Shown: positions 1-8,715 of the stretch, in pieces
Layout of the letters: the number at the start of each line of letters is the position of its first letter
Position numbering within the stretch: position 1 is the first letter of the stretch
Source of the DNA: Tannerella sp.
Lineage (GTDB): Bacteria > Bacteroidota > Bacteroidia > Bacteroidales > Tannerellaceae
Direction: 5' to 3'
NCBI GenBank assembly: GCA_031277235.1
Contig: JAITMT010000058.1
Coordinates: forward strand, 1 to 14,437
DNA length: 14,437 nt
Notes under the pieces: model-generated
Database searches by the model: none
Seen by the model: only the letters and a program-made list of their open reading frames with translations
What the model was told of the DNA's origin: nothing
Position numbers and translations under genes: made by a program

Positions 1-12
1 TCTACCGAGCGA

Positions 13-32
13 TGCATTCCTAACGGAATGCA
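13..32. repeat. Perfect hairpin palindrome at left edge
   Basis: An 8-bp perfect inverted repeat (TGCATTCC / GGAATGCA) encloses a 4-nt loop. Read on the minus strand, the hairpin runs into GCAT, a short spacer and TAGA. The right edge of the window has the same layout (hairpin, GCAT, spacer, TATAGAA). This suggests a dispersed REP-like palindromic element, but the family assignment is inference; only the hairpin is seen directly. Confidence 0.55.
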
Positions 33-106
33 AAAATGATACCAAATTAAGAACTTAACAGCCCTCCCATCCCTACAGAATCTCCTGAAAGGACAGATTT
101 TCATAA

Positions 107-134
107 CCGCAGGCGAGCGGAGCGTTGCCTGCGG
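107..134. repeat. GC-rich hairpin in intergenic DNA
   Basis: An 8-bp perfect inverted repeat (CCGCAGGC / GCCTGCGG) with a 12-nt GC-rich loop stands out in otherwise AT-rich sequence. It is followed by neither a T tract nor a gene in the window, so it is not an obvious terminator. It may be another dispersed intergenic palindrome. No gene is visible in 1-275. Confidence 0.5.
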
Positions 135-190
135 ACACCCGAGACTCACACACTAAACTCCAATAAGAAACCCATCCAATACCGCCATCC

Positions 191-229
191 AAAAAAATTT
201 AAGGTTCAAAGCAAAAAACCTTGAACCTT
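191..229 (-). terminator. Intrinsic terminator of the 917-aa gene
   Basis: On the minus strand a 9-bp perfect stem (AAGGTTCAA / TTGAACCTT, positions 221-229 and 201-209) with an 11-nt loop is followed by AAA and seven T residues (191-197). It lies 47 nt beyond the stop codon at 276-278, where a rho-independent terminator is expected. The stem is GC-poor, and one arm is built from the heptamer tandem repeat. Confidence 0.65.
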
Positions 230-267
230 GAACTTTAAACCTTGAACTTTGAACTTCAAACCTCAAA
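219..267. repeat. Heptamer tandem repeat, seven copies
   Basis: Seven consecutive 7-nt units run without gaps: ccttgaa, ccttgaa, ctttaaa, ccttgaa, ctttgaa, cttcaaa, cctcaaa (consensus CYTTGAA). The array starts 9 nt past the stop codon of the minus-strand gene at 276 and supplies one arm of its terminator. Seven-base periodicity rules out a coding role, and copy number in such arrays can vary by slippage. Confidence 0.8.
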
Positions 268-275
268 TAACAAGT

Positions 276-3029
276 TTACCGCACAACTATCTTTTTCGTA
301 ACCGTCTTCCCGACTTTCACAATCGCAATGCCGCGCGGGACATTAACCTGTTCGTTGTCTGAAGCGGCAACTTTATCTGCAACCATCTGACCTACAATAT
401 TATAGATCTGAATACGACTGTCCATCGCATTGTGAACGGATATCCACCCCGTACCGCCTGTAACGGCAATTTCTTTCTTCGCGGTTCCATCAAGCGCAGG
501 TCGCGAAGGTGGCGCTGTTATCACTTCGTTTCCTACGGGTCCGCTGGTTTTAGCCAGTGTAACCATTATTTTATCGGTACTTTCCCGCGGACCGAAATAA
601 TATTTTTCGTCCCGGAACGAATAGGACAGATAGCCGGTCGAATCGGGAGCGCCGCCGTAACCTTTTTCCGTTACAATATAGTACCGGGTCGTATCTGCCT
701 CCGTTTTTTGCAGATAGAAGCGGTATTCGTTGATATTCTGTTCGTTAGTCAGAGTTCCTCTGGTGACGGTATCTATTTGCAGTTGGTTGGCTGCCGTGCG
801 GTGCGCAGGAATAAAATTGCCGCGGCTGTATTTTTTGCTACTTATCACCACAGATTTCTCGGTAGAATTGGCAACGTCTGCAGGATCAAAAACATGCAGA
901 AAAGAGCCTCGAACATTGAAATTTGCCGTGTCCGTCGCATCCTTAATAATATAAATAGATGTTCTGAAACGGTTACTGCCCGGTCCGCACGCCGTATCAA
1001 TCCACAAATAAAAATCTTTCGGCACGTAAGATCCTGATTTCAAGACCGACTCGCCTTCCCTGGAAAAGACCGCATAATCGTAGAAATTCTTCGTCAGTTT
1101 CAAACCGGAAGTATTACGCACCTCATACAACCCCCTACCCTGCGGTAAATACCTGAGATACAGATATTCATCATCGGGATAAACGGGAACTTCCACTTTG
1201 ACAAACCGGAACAGACTGAAAGTGTCGGTATAAAATGGAACAGCATCCAAATGCTTGGAAATGGAATCAATGATAAATTTTTGTGGTAAACTGAGCGGAC
1301 TGGTGATGTTTCCGACTATCAGCGAATAGCCGCCGCGTGTCTTTTCTTCCTTGAAGAGGAAAAGTCCCGCATTATTGGCAACTGTCGTCATTTCCGACGG
1401 CGAATTGGATGCAAAATAATTGGTTGTATCGTCCTGTGAACGCAATTTGTAAACACTCCGTTTCAGTTGTGCAATACCTGCCGGCGCTTCCGCACCGTAG
1501 TCCGTGCGCACATATTCGATGAAAAAGCGTGCCGTATCGCCCAATGGCAACAGGTGAATTTCATCATCCGTGCCAAGTATTCGACCATTCAGCGAATCGG
1601 TCGAAACGTAAAGCAGATAAAAACAGGAATCTTTCCGCAAATAGGATTCCGGGAAAAACCGGTAGCCCAACAGCGAATCCTTCGTATCAACGGTAACGGG
1701 TTTTACCTCGACGGTATCGCCCCGGTAAACGAAATGATCCGGTATGGTATCGTGGGTTACCGTATCCAGTTCATAATAGAACGTATCGGTAACTATTGAT
1801 GCTATATTTCTGTTTATCAAACTGTTTTTATTCAGTTTATTGACCGCAAATTGTCCATCCGGAATATGCGCATAGACGGAATCCGTGTAATATTCTTTCA
1901 GTGTTGTACCGATCCGCTCAGTGCCGGTTGCCAGATATTTGCCGGCATTATTGCCGCTCAGCATCTTCACTTTATACACCCGCGTACTGTCGAAAGGATA
2001 CACGACAGGCGGCACATAAGGCGGCGGAAATTCGTCTCCGAGCGAGAACAGGATGAACTGAACATCGGACGTATCGCTAACGAGCATCACCACGGAATCT
2101 TTCAAGCCCAGATAAAAAGTCCGGTCGGATACCGTATCGCGCACCATAAACCTCCCTACCCCACCGTCTTCCACATAAAACGGAATCAGCCACGAATTGA
2201 GTTCCCCCGCGTCGTGCATCAAAGCCACCGTATCGTGCGCCGGAATATCGAAAGCCAGCAGACTGTCGGTTGCCTTGTTATAGATCTTGAAATAAGTTGT
2301 ATCGCTGATGACCGTGTCCGTAATAAACTTCCAGGCGGCATAATCGGTCAGAGCCGTATCCAGCGTCAAACTGTCCTTGCGGACGATGCTGTCGGTTGTC
2401 AAAAAACCCAAAGCAGTTGATGAACCAAGCGTATCAACATGAATGCGGTAGAATTTGTCTTCCGAAGGTTTGGTCGTGCGTTCCAGGTGAAAACGCAACC
2501 GCCGATAATTGTTGGAATGCTGCTCCGACAACATCACTCCCCCCCCGGTGCCCAGCGTTAAAAAGAAAGAATGTGGAACCAGGGAGGCGTCAAGATAGGA
2601 TGTCAGCAGGGTATCGCTGTCGGTTCCCGGCAAAAAAAGTTGCTCCCAGCGGAAAAGATTGCCGGAAGGATTGATAAAAACCAATGTATCGGTTACGGAA
2701 ACCGGCGCCTTCAATTTCAAGGTATCTCCCGTTCCAAGATTGATTATCCAATAGTGGTTGGGGACTATGGTTATGCCGTCCTCTTTGCGGAACAGGACAA
2801 AACGCCACTGCGCATAATCATTTCGCACGTTATCCACGACCAACTGGTCTTCGTCGCCTACCAGGTCATGAATACGCAAATAGCCCACATCCACGCCGGA
2901 AGTATCTATCCGCATGTAATAATACAGACTGTCAATCGGTTTCCGTCCCTGGGCGCCGGCATGAAAAGCCGACAGAGAAAGCAACAGTCCCAAGATATAT
3001 ATCCATGTAAATTTTCTTCTCATACGCAT
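276..3029 (-). CDS. Large secreted protein with C-terminal sorting-type domain (917 aa)
   Basis: Function unknown. The N-terminus is a Sec signal peptide: charged MRMRRK, a hydrophobic core at residues 7-22, and a likely cut after AGA at 26. The body is rich in Asp, Thr, Ser and Tyr, with units of the type 'Y-x-[IV]-(6-10)-YL' spaced by 'Y-A-x-W-[RK]-F' (around 70 and 235), weakly like beta-trefoil lectin repeats. A proline-rich linker lies near 334-344. The last 60 residues (858-917; core IQIYNIVGQMV, end KKIVVR) resemble a T9SS type A sorting domain and align with the C-termini of the two upstream giant proteins. The block AQLKR-x-x-Y at 520 is also shared with the 1360-aa protein. So this is a shorter, diverged relative, presumably exported and surface-attached or released. 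Start: the first ATG, 21 nt from a strong -7 element; M3 is an alternative. Odd: a G8 run at residues 161-164. No catalytic motif seen. Confidence 0.85.
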   Translation of the reverse strand: MRMRRKFTWIYILGLLLSLSAFHAGAQGRKPIDSLYYYMRIDTSGVDVGYLRIHDLVGDEDQLVVDNVRNDYAQWRFVLFRKEDGITIVPNHYWIINLGTGDTLKLKAPVSVTDTLVFINPSGNLFRWEQLFLPGTDSDTLLTSYLDASLVPHSFFLTLGTGGGVMLSEQHSNNYRRLRFHLERTTKPSEDKFYRIHVDTLGSSTALGFLTTDSIVRKDSLTLDTALTDYAAWKFITDTVISDTTYFKIYNKATDSLLAFDIPAHDTVALMHDAGELNSWLIPFYVEDGGVGRFMVRDTVSDRTFYLGLKDSVVMLVSDTSDVQFILFSLGDEFPPPYVPPVVYPFDSTRVYKVKMLSGNNAGKYLATGTERIGTTLKEYYTDSVYAHIPDGQFAVNKLNKNSLINRNIASIVTDTFYYELDTVTHDTIPDHFVYRGDTVEVKPVTVDTKDSLLGYRFFPESYLRKDSCFYLLYVSTDSLNGRILGTDDEIHLLPLGDTARFFIEYVRTDYGAEAPAGIAQLKRSVYKLRSQDDTTNYFASNSPSEMTTVANNAGLFLFKEEKTRGGYSLIVGNITSPLSLPQKFIIDSISKHLDAVPFYTDTFSLFRFVKVEVPVYPDDEYLYLRYLPQGRGLYEVRNTSGLKLTKNFYDYAVFSREGESVLKSGSYVPKDFYLWIDTACGPGSNRFRTSIYIIKDATDTANFNVRGSFLHVFDPADVANSTEKSVVISSKKYSRGNFIPAHRTAANQLQIDTVTRGTLTNEQNINEYRFYLQKTEADTTRYYIVTEKGYGGAPDSTGYLSYSFRDEKYYFGPRESTDKIMVTLAKTSGPVGNEVITAPPSRPALDGTAKKEIAVTGGTGWISVHNAMDSRIQIYNIVGQMVADKVAASDNEQVNVPRGIAIVKVGKTVTKKIVVR
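2539..2546. repeat. C8/G8 homopolymer tract inside the 917-aa gene
   Basis: Eight uninterrupted G on the coding (minus) strand encode Gly residues near position 162. Losing one G gives GGG GGG GAG TGA, an immediate stop; gaining one gives a stop roughly 30 codons on. The tract is therefore a plausible slipped-strand on/off switch. It is also a place where sequencing or assembly error is likely. The current frame is ON. Confidence 0.6.
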
Positions 3030-3049
3030 ACTTTATTTGTAACAACCTG

Positions 3050-3080
3050 CAAATATACGGCATAAAAAACAATAAAGCAA
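3050..3080 (-). promoter_or_regulatory. Bacteroidota promoter of the 917-aa gene
   Basis: On the minus strand the -7 box TATATTTG (3050-3057) fits TAnnTTTG exactly. A TTG (3078-3080) lies 20 nt upstream as the -33 element. The -7 box ends 20 nt before the start codon, giving a short leader. The -33 element sits inside the stem of the preceding terminator. Confidence 0.65.
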
Positions 3081-3106
3081 CTTTTTTGTGTTAAAGTTGC
3101 TTTATT
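3064..3106 (-). terminator. Second intrinsic terminator after the giant gene pair
   Basis: A 14-bp perfect stem (arms 3093-3106 and 3071-3084) with an 8-nt loop is followed on the minus strand by G and six T residues (3064-3069). It is the second of two consecutive terminators after the stop at 3168 and overlaps the promoter of the next gene. Confidence 0.7.
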
Positions 3107-3112
3107 ATAGAC

Positions 3113-3144
3113 AAAAGCCTTTGGTTTTTGTACCAAAGGCTTTT
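3113..3144 (-). terminator. First intrinsic terminator after the giant gene pair
   Basis: A 13-bp perfect stem (AAAAGCCTTTGGT / ACCAAAGGCTTTT on either strand) with a 6-nt loop begins 23 nt beyond the stop of the 1829-aa gene. The T run is contained in the 3' arm, as in many bidirectional terminators. There is no separate long T tract after it, which may be why a second terminator follows. Confidence 0.7.
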
Positions 3145-3167
3145 ATCCATTCATATCTCGAAGATTT

Positions 3168-6100
3168 TTACTTCACGATTGCTTTCACTGCACTTTCACC
3201 CTGAACGGCTACGATTACAACTCCTGACGGAACTGCGATGGTTGCCCTGTCGGAAGAAAGAACGGTATTGGCTACTGTCTGACCTAACAGGTTGCTGATA
3301 ACAACCTTCTTGCCCGAAGCATTGAGGATTGTTACATTACCCGCGCCGCCGACAACAGTTACGCTTGAAGTTGCAGAAACATTCTCGTTGGCAACCGGAG
3401 CAACGGTCGCATGTCTAACGTTGATGTATTCACCTTCGCCCATCAATTCCTTCTCGTCTGAACGGGAGATTACGGGAACACCATTCTGCCATTTCAGCCA
3501 GCCACCCCATCCCGGACGGATTGTAGGACCGTGGATCCAGTCACGATTCGTCGTTTCAGACTCGATGATAAAGTCATCTGAACCTCTTTCAAAGTAACGG
3601 AACGAGAATACCCAGTCTTTGTGGTAGTTGTTTCCTAAAAATACCATGGCATGAAGTCCAACTTGCTTGCCTGCCTGTTTCAATTTATCAAGGGTCCAAC
3701 CATTGGTCGCTCTCAATTCATCCCATTTCAAAGAGCCGTTTACAAGACCGTAATCCTTAATCAACGCATCCACAAGAGTTCTTGCATCGGTTTTGTAATT
3801 GGCCCGGTCCTTATCAATGTTGGTCTTCAATACGTAGAGGGTATCGCCTTTGTGGATAGCCCACGCAAATGAAAATCTTTCCCATTTCGTATTATTCAGG
3901 GTATAAGCCTTTCCATCCATCGGGTCGGCGTGAGGAGTTCTCCAGGTTCCATGCCAGATATCTTCCCTGACAGGTAATGTCAAATCATATTTGTTTTCGG
4001 CATAACGATTATCTTTACCATCAATCTTCCCATCCTTGTTAAAGTCAGCAACGGCAATATGATCTGAGAAATCCAGATCACTTATCGGATCGCTTTTTTC
4101 ATATCTATAATCATTATCCACTTCTTTCGCATACATGGAAGTATTATACATATAACGTCCTAACATATAAGGTTCGAAATCTGGTTCGGGTGTGCAATGA
4201 CAGTCTTCAACGGCTATCTGGTAACCGCTCATTGTATCAACAGCAAGCATATACTGCGGTTTAATCCAGCCTGTTCCGCGTCTGATATAGGCGGTATCCA
4301 CATAGAACGAATAGTTTGTATATGTCGGAGAACCGTCCGCTTCAAATGAGGTAGGATAACCGTCAGGATTGGTTTCAGCTTCGAAATCAATTGAATTCTT
4401 GAATCCGAGGAAACTGATTATGTTTCCGATAGAGTCGCGTTTCAGTGTTTTCACCGCGGCATTCGGATCAATCAAATTGTATACCCAGCCACCACCGGTA
4501 CGTTTGTCGGCGCCGGTGTTTTCATAGAACTTCTCGGCGTTGTTGTTCAAACGGTGGAATTCAAGGTTCAACGGTTCGTCCATATCGCCTTTCCATTCGA
4601 ACTTGTCATTCCAGTGGAAGCGACGGTACAACGGGTCGTTATCCTGTTCGAGCGTGAATGTTGATACGCGAATGGCTGCATCACCGCGAACGGCTAACTT
4701 CAATTCGCCATAACCGTCATCAACTACCGATACAAACAAGCCCAATTCATGAGAATATTCCACCTGATCTCTGATTTTTGCTGCCGCTACTGTTCCCCAC
4801 TGCATCTTGGCATATTCAAGAACAGCGTCCCACTTTGTCCAGCCCGCATAGTTACCGGGATCCGAAACCGTATCCAAACGCTGAACAAGTGCAAAGTAGG
4901 TCTCGGGATCACGCGTTACTCCATTCTCATAATTATTCTTTATGCCGAAATAAGTATTTCTGAAATAGAAGTACGGCACACCGAATAAGCCTTCCACTTT
5001 GCCGCTATTCGGTACGTACGGTCTTGTTGCATACACTTTATCGGCGATGATATACTTGTCTTGCTGACCTACCGTCATATAATCACCCTGAATAACAGTC
5101 GGTGCAAACTTGAAGTAATCTTTCAGCAACAGACGGTATGCCTGACGTGCAAGCGGTTTAATATTCTCAATCGGCGTCACATCATTATGTTCGGGATAGC
5201 CGAATCCTTCAAAGAGCATTCCGCCATTCAGATAGGAAGTTTGATTGTGGTAATACTTGGCAAACAAATCTTCATAACCTTCCGGTATGTTGTCTTCACC
5301 ATTTGCAAATACAATATCATCTCCGTTCGGACCTCCTACCATTGTTGTGTCATCCATTTCAAACAGTTGGAAGAATGCCTTGTCTGCATATTCCGTCTTG
5401 TTCACATAAACAACCGTATCCCTATCCGGTACATTGTCATAGCCGTTCCAACCTATATATTGGGGCTGACCGATTACCTGGGCGAGTCTGTTATAATATT
5501 TGAATGCATAAACATCCACAATCGTCGTGTCCGGATGCATATATGTATAACCCAACAACTGTTCGCCCTTAACATCATCATTCAACCGGAACCAGGAAGC
5601 GCCGCCACCCATTATGGGAACTCCATCCATGAATTTAAGGAAATTATTCGGACCCGGAACAGTTACGCCCGTGCCACTATTCTGGAAGCCAATCGGAGCA
5701 TGGACAGCAGCGGAAAGTATATTCTGATTCGCCAAATCAGCCCATCTTGCTCCCTTGTCACGAACGGTTAGATCAATAGAGGTAGGATAAAGTTGATCAT
5801 TGTTCGATCCGCCAAGAGGAACTCTCACCTGTTCGTACTGTACCTTTTCAAATTCACGGTTCGTCAGTGTGAACCTGAGATCGCGCACATTTTCAACCGC
5901 CCACTGGTAAGAAGGTATCTGCGTCGGATCTTCGCCCGGTTCGGGAGTAATCCAGTAAGCAGAGTCGGTAATTGACCAGATGGGAACTGCCAGGAACTGA
6001 CCCTTCGCGTTACGAATCAGATACAAATCACTGGGTATAAAGGCGTCTACAGGCGTAACATCCTTCGGCGTGCAATCAGCGTCAAACAGTCTGATATGCG

Positions 6101-8657
6101 ATGACAGTTGCTTGACACCACCGCCTCTGGAAGACTGGTGTAACGTAGTGATCCATTCATTTCCCTGCAAGTCTTGCATATCAACATAAAGCAGAGAGTC
6201 CTGATAATAATAAGAACGGCTCGGATCCGTATTCCGTCCTGAACCGTAAATCCAGGACAACGGATTGCCACCTCTAAAGAATACACTCGTATCTGCCGTA
6301 GATATCATCACTTTATCACTATTCGTGTAGAGCGCTCTCGGATAATACATCATGAATGAATGGAACTGGCTCCAGCCGGCGCCAAAATCCGTAGTAGCAT
6401 TCGCTACGCGAGAAGCTGTAGAAATAGGTCTTATACCACCGTAAAAAGTAGTAGTTGGAGGAGTTAAACCAGCCCAAAAACTTACCAGCCCAGGGCCATA
6501 ATAGTAAGTAGTACTACTGGTAGGTTCAACTCTATAATTACTCCAGAACAAAGAATTGTCTTGACCAATAAAATAGTAGAAATCGGAAGGTCTGAATATC
6601 TGTCCGGGGAGCCAATTGCTTTCAGCCAGAATGAACGAGTTTTCCCACCAGGGACCGACGGTCGGATTCTGCGGGTCGTCATAGTTCGTGTTTCTTACGC
6701 GCGACTGATAGACGTTAATCCAGACGCTGTCCACATTCGGATTGTAAACGACGCGGAATTTCGACTGATTTTCCATCAAAGAGTCGGTGTTATAGTCAAG
6801 CAACCATTTCAAACTGTCTTTATTGAATATAGCGATTTCATCAAGAATCGGTTTATAATTGAAACCGCCATTGGCTGTAACATAATCAGTGCTATTGGCT
6901 AACGTACCTAAGACGGGGGGGGTACCATAAGTCCATTCGAGAATGTGCATTATAGTGATATTGGTAGTAGATGTCGGAGTAAAAGCCTGCGGACCCGGGT
7001 TGATAAACACCTTAGGTGTAAACGAAAGAGAATATCCTAAACTAGCAGCCTCACTGAATATTTCATTCCATAACAAGTATGCGTCAGTTCTACCCAATAT
7101 TTGATCTAAAGTTTCATTAACCCCGGTAGTCGCCAAAGTCGGGAAAATACCGCCACCGCCGGAAATCAACCCGCCGGAGAAAGTGTATTTGTTATCCAAA
7201 TATTTGGCAATCGCCCAAATCAAACTGTCCACTCTCCAATAAACGTTAGCATTAGCAGCAGGCCATTTTGTATTTGTATATACCGGTTTTGTCGCATTCT
7301 CGTCTTTATAAGTTCCCCACTTCCTGCCATTAAGAGTATCTCTCATTATACTCCAATTGAAACTTACAAACTCGTCGTTTCCTAAATTCCAGAAATTGGT
7401 ATCTACCTGCAGCCAGTTCTCCTCTTCGGGATCATCATCAGAACCTCTATACAATTGCAAGTATCCATAGCGATACAAAGAGTCATACACTTCAACAGCC
7501 GTTAAAGTACCGTGTCCGTGATGGTCGGGGAGATCGTTTGCAACAAACGGGTTCCAGCCGCCACGATCATTGGCAGGATTAGTCAAACTGTGTGGCGCTG
7601 TATTGGCATCCGGATCAAATGTAATCCGATCTGCTACCGTATTGTAATCAGCCGCATTCAAAACGAACGGTTCCAGTTTCTTCAGCGTGATAATCAGCAC
7701 GTTTGAAACTATTTTGGCGCCTGTCGTACGAATATTGGCAGCCGCATCGTTTGTTACCAAATCTCTGATAGCCACAGCTTTTACTGTAATTACATGACCG
7801 CCCAGACCGCTACCGATTGGCCGCACATTCGGAGTTCCTCCATTTGTCTTGTCGTCTATCGTCAGCACCATGACCGAGTCTCTCGTATAATACGTATAGA
7901 AAGGCATGTTTTGCTGTAAAGGCTGACTCGACAAAAACGTCTGTGAGAAATGCCAGTTGTTCAAATCTGTTTCAGCCAAATTAATACCCAAACCGTCATT
8001 GGGGCTGCTATTGACATAAATATGGCGATTGTTTCCATCAAGAGCCGGTTCAAAACCATCCATATTCCATTTATCATCCCCGCTTGCGGGTGAAGGCGAC
8101 TGCAAAGCCAGTTTGGTCTTCATGTTGGTAAAGTTGAATACCACATTTGAACCCGCTATGCCGCCTCCGCCTGAAGCACCAAGGTCACGAACCGTACCGC
8201 ACCACAACATTCTCTGCATGGCTTCAAATTTATCAGAATACTCGCTGTCTTCCAATTTGTTAAAGTCATATTGACCTGTGTTGTTGTCCAGGTTGGCAAC
8301 CGTCTCCATACGCAAGTATCCGCCTGCATCAACAAACAATGCATAAGACAATTGCCTTGAAGGTACCGTTCTATACGCCGGGTTATTTATATCCAGGAGA
8401 GGAAACGCAGCTGCAACGTCGGGTGTCGCGTTCGCAATACCCGTAACGCTCAATACATACTTGTCAACTCTTCCATCCGTCGTCGGCGCAAAGAATTTTA
8501 CCGAATCAGCACGCAAAGTGTCGTGAAAGGCCACAGCGTTACCCGCCTTGTTTCCATACACGGTTGGTGTAGCTCCGAGCCATTGCGCACTTGCCGTGAA
8601 CGCAGAGCCGATTGCTAAAACGACTCCCATTAACAGAGTGAAAATCTTTTTGTTCAT
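3168..8657 (-). CDS. Giant secreted paralog with C-terminal sorting-type domain (1829 aa)
   Basis: Function unknown. The signal peptide MNKKIFTLL...ASA is cut after residue 24, before Gln. I start at 8657 because MNKKIFTLL matches the upstream paralog exactly and follows a similar A-rich leader. An in-frame ATG at 8699 would add 14 residues (MKKRKIIKIK...) and has GGAAAGG upstream, so it cannot be excluded. Landmarks shared in order with the 1360-aa protein: MLWC and FNFTN (N-terminal part), IPSYQW (914), RVSTF (1330), RGTGxIKPQYM (1460), IESET (1698), and the last 64 residues (about 40 identical), which resemble a T9SS-type sorting domain. Around 400 extra residues lie before IPSYQW. One EF-hand/dockerin-like loop, DFNKDGKIDGKD, is at 1538-1549, and a DCHC motif lies downstream of 1470. 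A C8 run falls near residue 579. Probably co-transcribed with the upstream paralog. Likely an exported surface protein; no enzyme motif seen. Confidence 0.85.
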   Translation of the reverse strand: MNKKIFTLLMGVVLAIGSAFTASAQWLGATPTVYGNKAGNAVAFHDTLRADSVKFFAPTTDGRVDKYVLSVTGIANATPDVAAAFPLLDINNPAYRTVPSRQLSYALFVDAGGYLRMETVANLDNNTGQYDFNKLEDSEYSDKFEAMQRMLWCGTVRDLGASGGGGIAGSNVVFNFTNMKTKLALQSPSPASGDDKWNMDGFEPALDGNNRHIYVNSSPNDGLGINLAETDLNNWHFSQTFLSSQPLQQNMPFYTYYTRDSVMVLTIDDKTNGGTPNVRPIGSGLGGHVITVKAVAIRDLVTNDAAANIRTTGAKIVSNVLIITLKKLEPFVLNAADYNTVADRITFDPDANTAPHSLTNPANDRGGWNPFVANDLPDHHGHGTLTAVEVYDSLYRYGYLQLYRGSDDDPEEENWLQVDTNFWNLGNDEFVSFNWSIMRDTLNGRKWGTYKDENATKPVYTNTKWPAANANVYWRVDSLIWAIAKYLDNKYTFSGGLISGGGGIFPTLATTGVNETLDQILGRTDAYLLWNEIFSEAASLGYSLSFTPKVFINPGPQAFTPTSTTNITIMHILEWTYGTPPVLGTLANSTDYVTANGGFNYKPILDEIAIFNKDSLKWLLDYNTDSLMENQSKFRVVYNPNVDSVWINVYQSRVRNTNYDDPQNPTVGPWWENSFILAESNWLPGQIFRPSDFYYFIGQDNSLFWSNYRVEPTSSTTYYYGPGLVSFWAGLTPPTTTFYGGIRPISTASRVANATTDFGAGWSQFHSFMMYYPRALYTNSDKVMISTADTSVFFRGGNPLSWIYGSGRNTDPSRSYYYQDSLLYVDMQDLQGNEWITTLHQSSRGGGVKQLSSHIRLFDADCTPKDVTPVDAFIPSDLYLIRNAKGQFLAVPIWSITDSAYWITPEPGEDPTQIPSYQWAVENVRDLRFTLTNREFEKVQYEQVRVPLGGSNNDQLYPTSIDLTVRDKGARWADLANQNILSAAVHAPIGFQNSGTGVTVPGPNNFLKFMDGVPIMGGGASWFRLNDDVKGEQLLGYTYMHPDTTIVDVYAFKYYNRLAQVIGQPQYIGWNGYDNVPDRDTVVYVNKTEYADKAFFQLFEMDDTTMVGGPNGDDIVFANGEDNIPEGYEDLFAKYYHNQTSYLNGGMLFEGFGYPEHNDVTPIENIKPLARQAYRLLLKDYFKFAPTVIQGDYMTVGQQDKYIIADKVYATRPYVPNSGKVEGLFGVPYFYFRNTYFGIKNNYENGVTRDPETYFALVQRLDTVSDPGNYAGWTKWDAVLEYAKMQWGTVAAAKIRDQVEYSHELGLFVSVVDDGYGELKLAVRGDAAIRVSTFTLEQDNDPLYRRFHWNDKFEWKGDMDEPLNLEFHRLNNNAEKFYENTGADKRTGGGWVYNLIDPNAAVKTLKRDSIGNIISFLGFKNSIDFEAETNPDGYPTSFEADGSPTYTNYSFYVDTAYIRRGTGWIKPQYMLAVDTMSGYQIAVEDCHCTPEPDFEPYMLGRYMYNTSMYAKEVDNDYRYEKSDPISDLDFSDHIAVADFNKDGKIDGKDNRYAENKYDLTLPVREDIWHGTWRTPHADPMDGKAYTLNNTKWERFSFAWAIHKGDTLYVLKTNIDKDRANYKTDARTLVDALIKDYGLVNGSLKWDELRATNGWTLDKLKQAGKQVGLHAMVFLGNNYHKDWVFSFRYFERGSDDFIIESETTNRDWIHGPTIRPGWGGWLKWQNGVPVISRSDEKELMGEGEYINVRHATVAPVANENVSATSSVTVVGGAGNVTILNASGKKVVISNLLGQTVANTVLSSDRATIAVPSGVVIVAVQGESAVKAIVK
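4011..4046 (-). other. EF-hand/dockerin-like calcium loop in the 1829-aa protein
   Basis: Residues 1538-1549 read DFNKDGKIDGKD, with acidic or Asn ligands at loop positions 1, 3, 5, 9 and 12, Gly at 6 and Ile at 8. This is the classic DxNxDGxIDxxD pattern. Only one copy is visible, and the aligned region of the 1360-aa paralog lacks it. A single loop fits structural calcium binding better than a cohesin-binding dockerin, which normally has two. Confidence 0.6.
6915..6922. repeat. G8/C8 homopolymer tract inside the 1829-aa gene
   Basis: Eight uninterrupted C on the coding (minus) strand encode Thr-Pro-Pro near residue 579. With seven C the frame reads CCG TCT TAG, a stop at once; with nine C a TAG arrives after about eight more codons. 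Slippage in either direction would truncate the protein to about a third. A base-calling artefact is the main alternative. Confidence 0.6.
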
Positions 8658-8715
8658 AATCATATATTTTTTTATTTTAATAATTTTCCTTTTTTTCATT
8701 TTTCCTTTCCCGGAA

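Noticed and set aside
219..267. Heptamer array as a CRISPR or an iteron origin
   Set aside because: Units are 7 nt with no spacers, there is no replication gene nearby, and the position after a stop codon fits a 3' untranslated region.
7504..7535. DHHGHGT in the 1829-aa protein as a subtilase histidine site
   Set aside because: The family motif is HGTH, and no matching catalytic Asp or GTSMA serine motif was seen elsewhere in the protein.
8658..8699. Start of the 1829-aa protein at 8699
   Set aside because: It would put an unusual lysine-rich extension before a complete signal peptide that matches the paralog from 8657. Not fully excluded because GGAAAGG precedes it.
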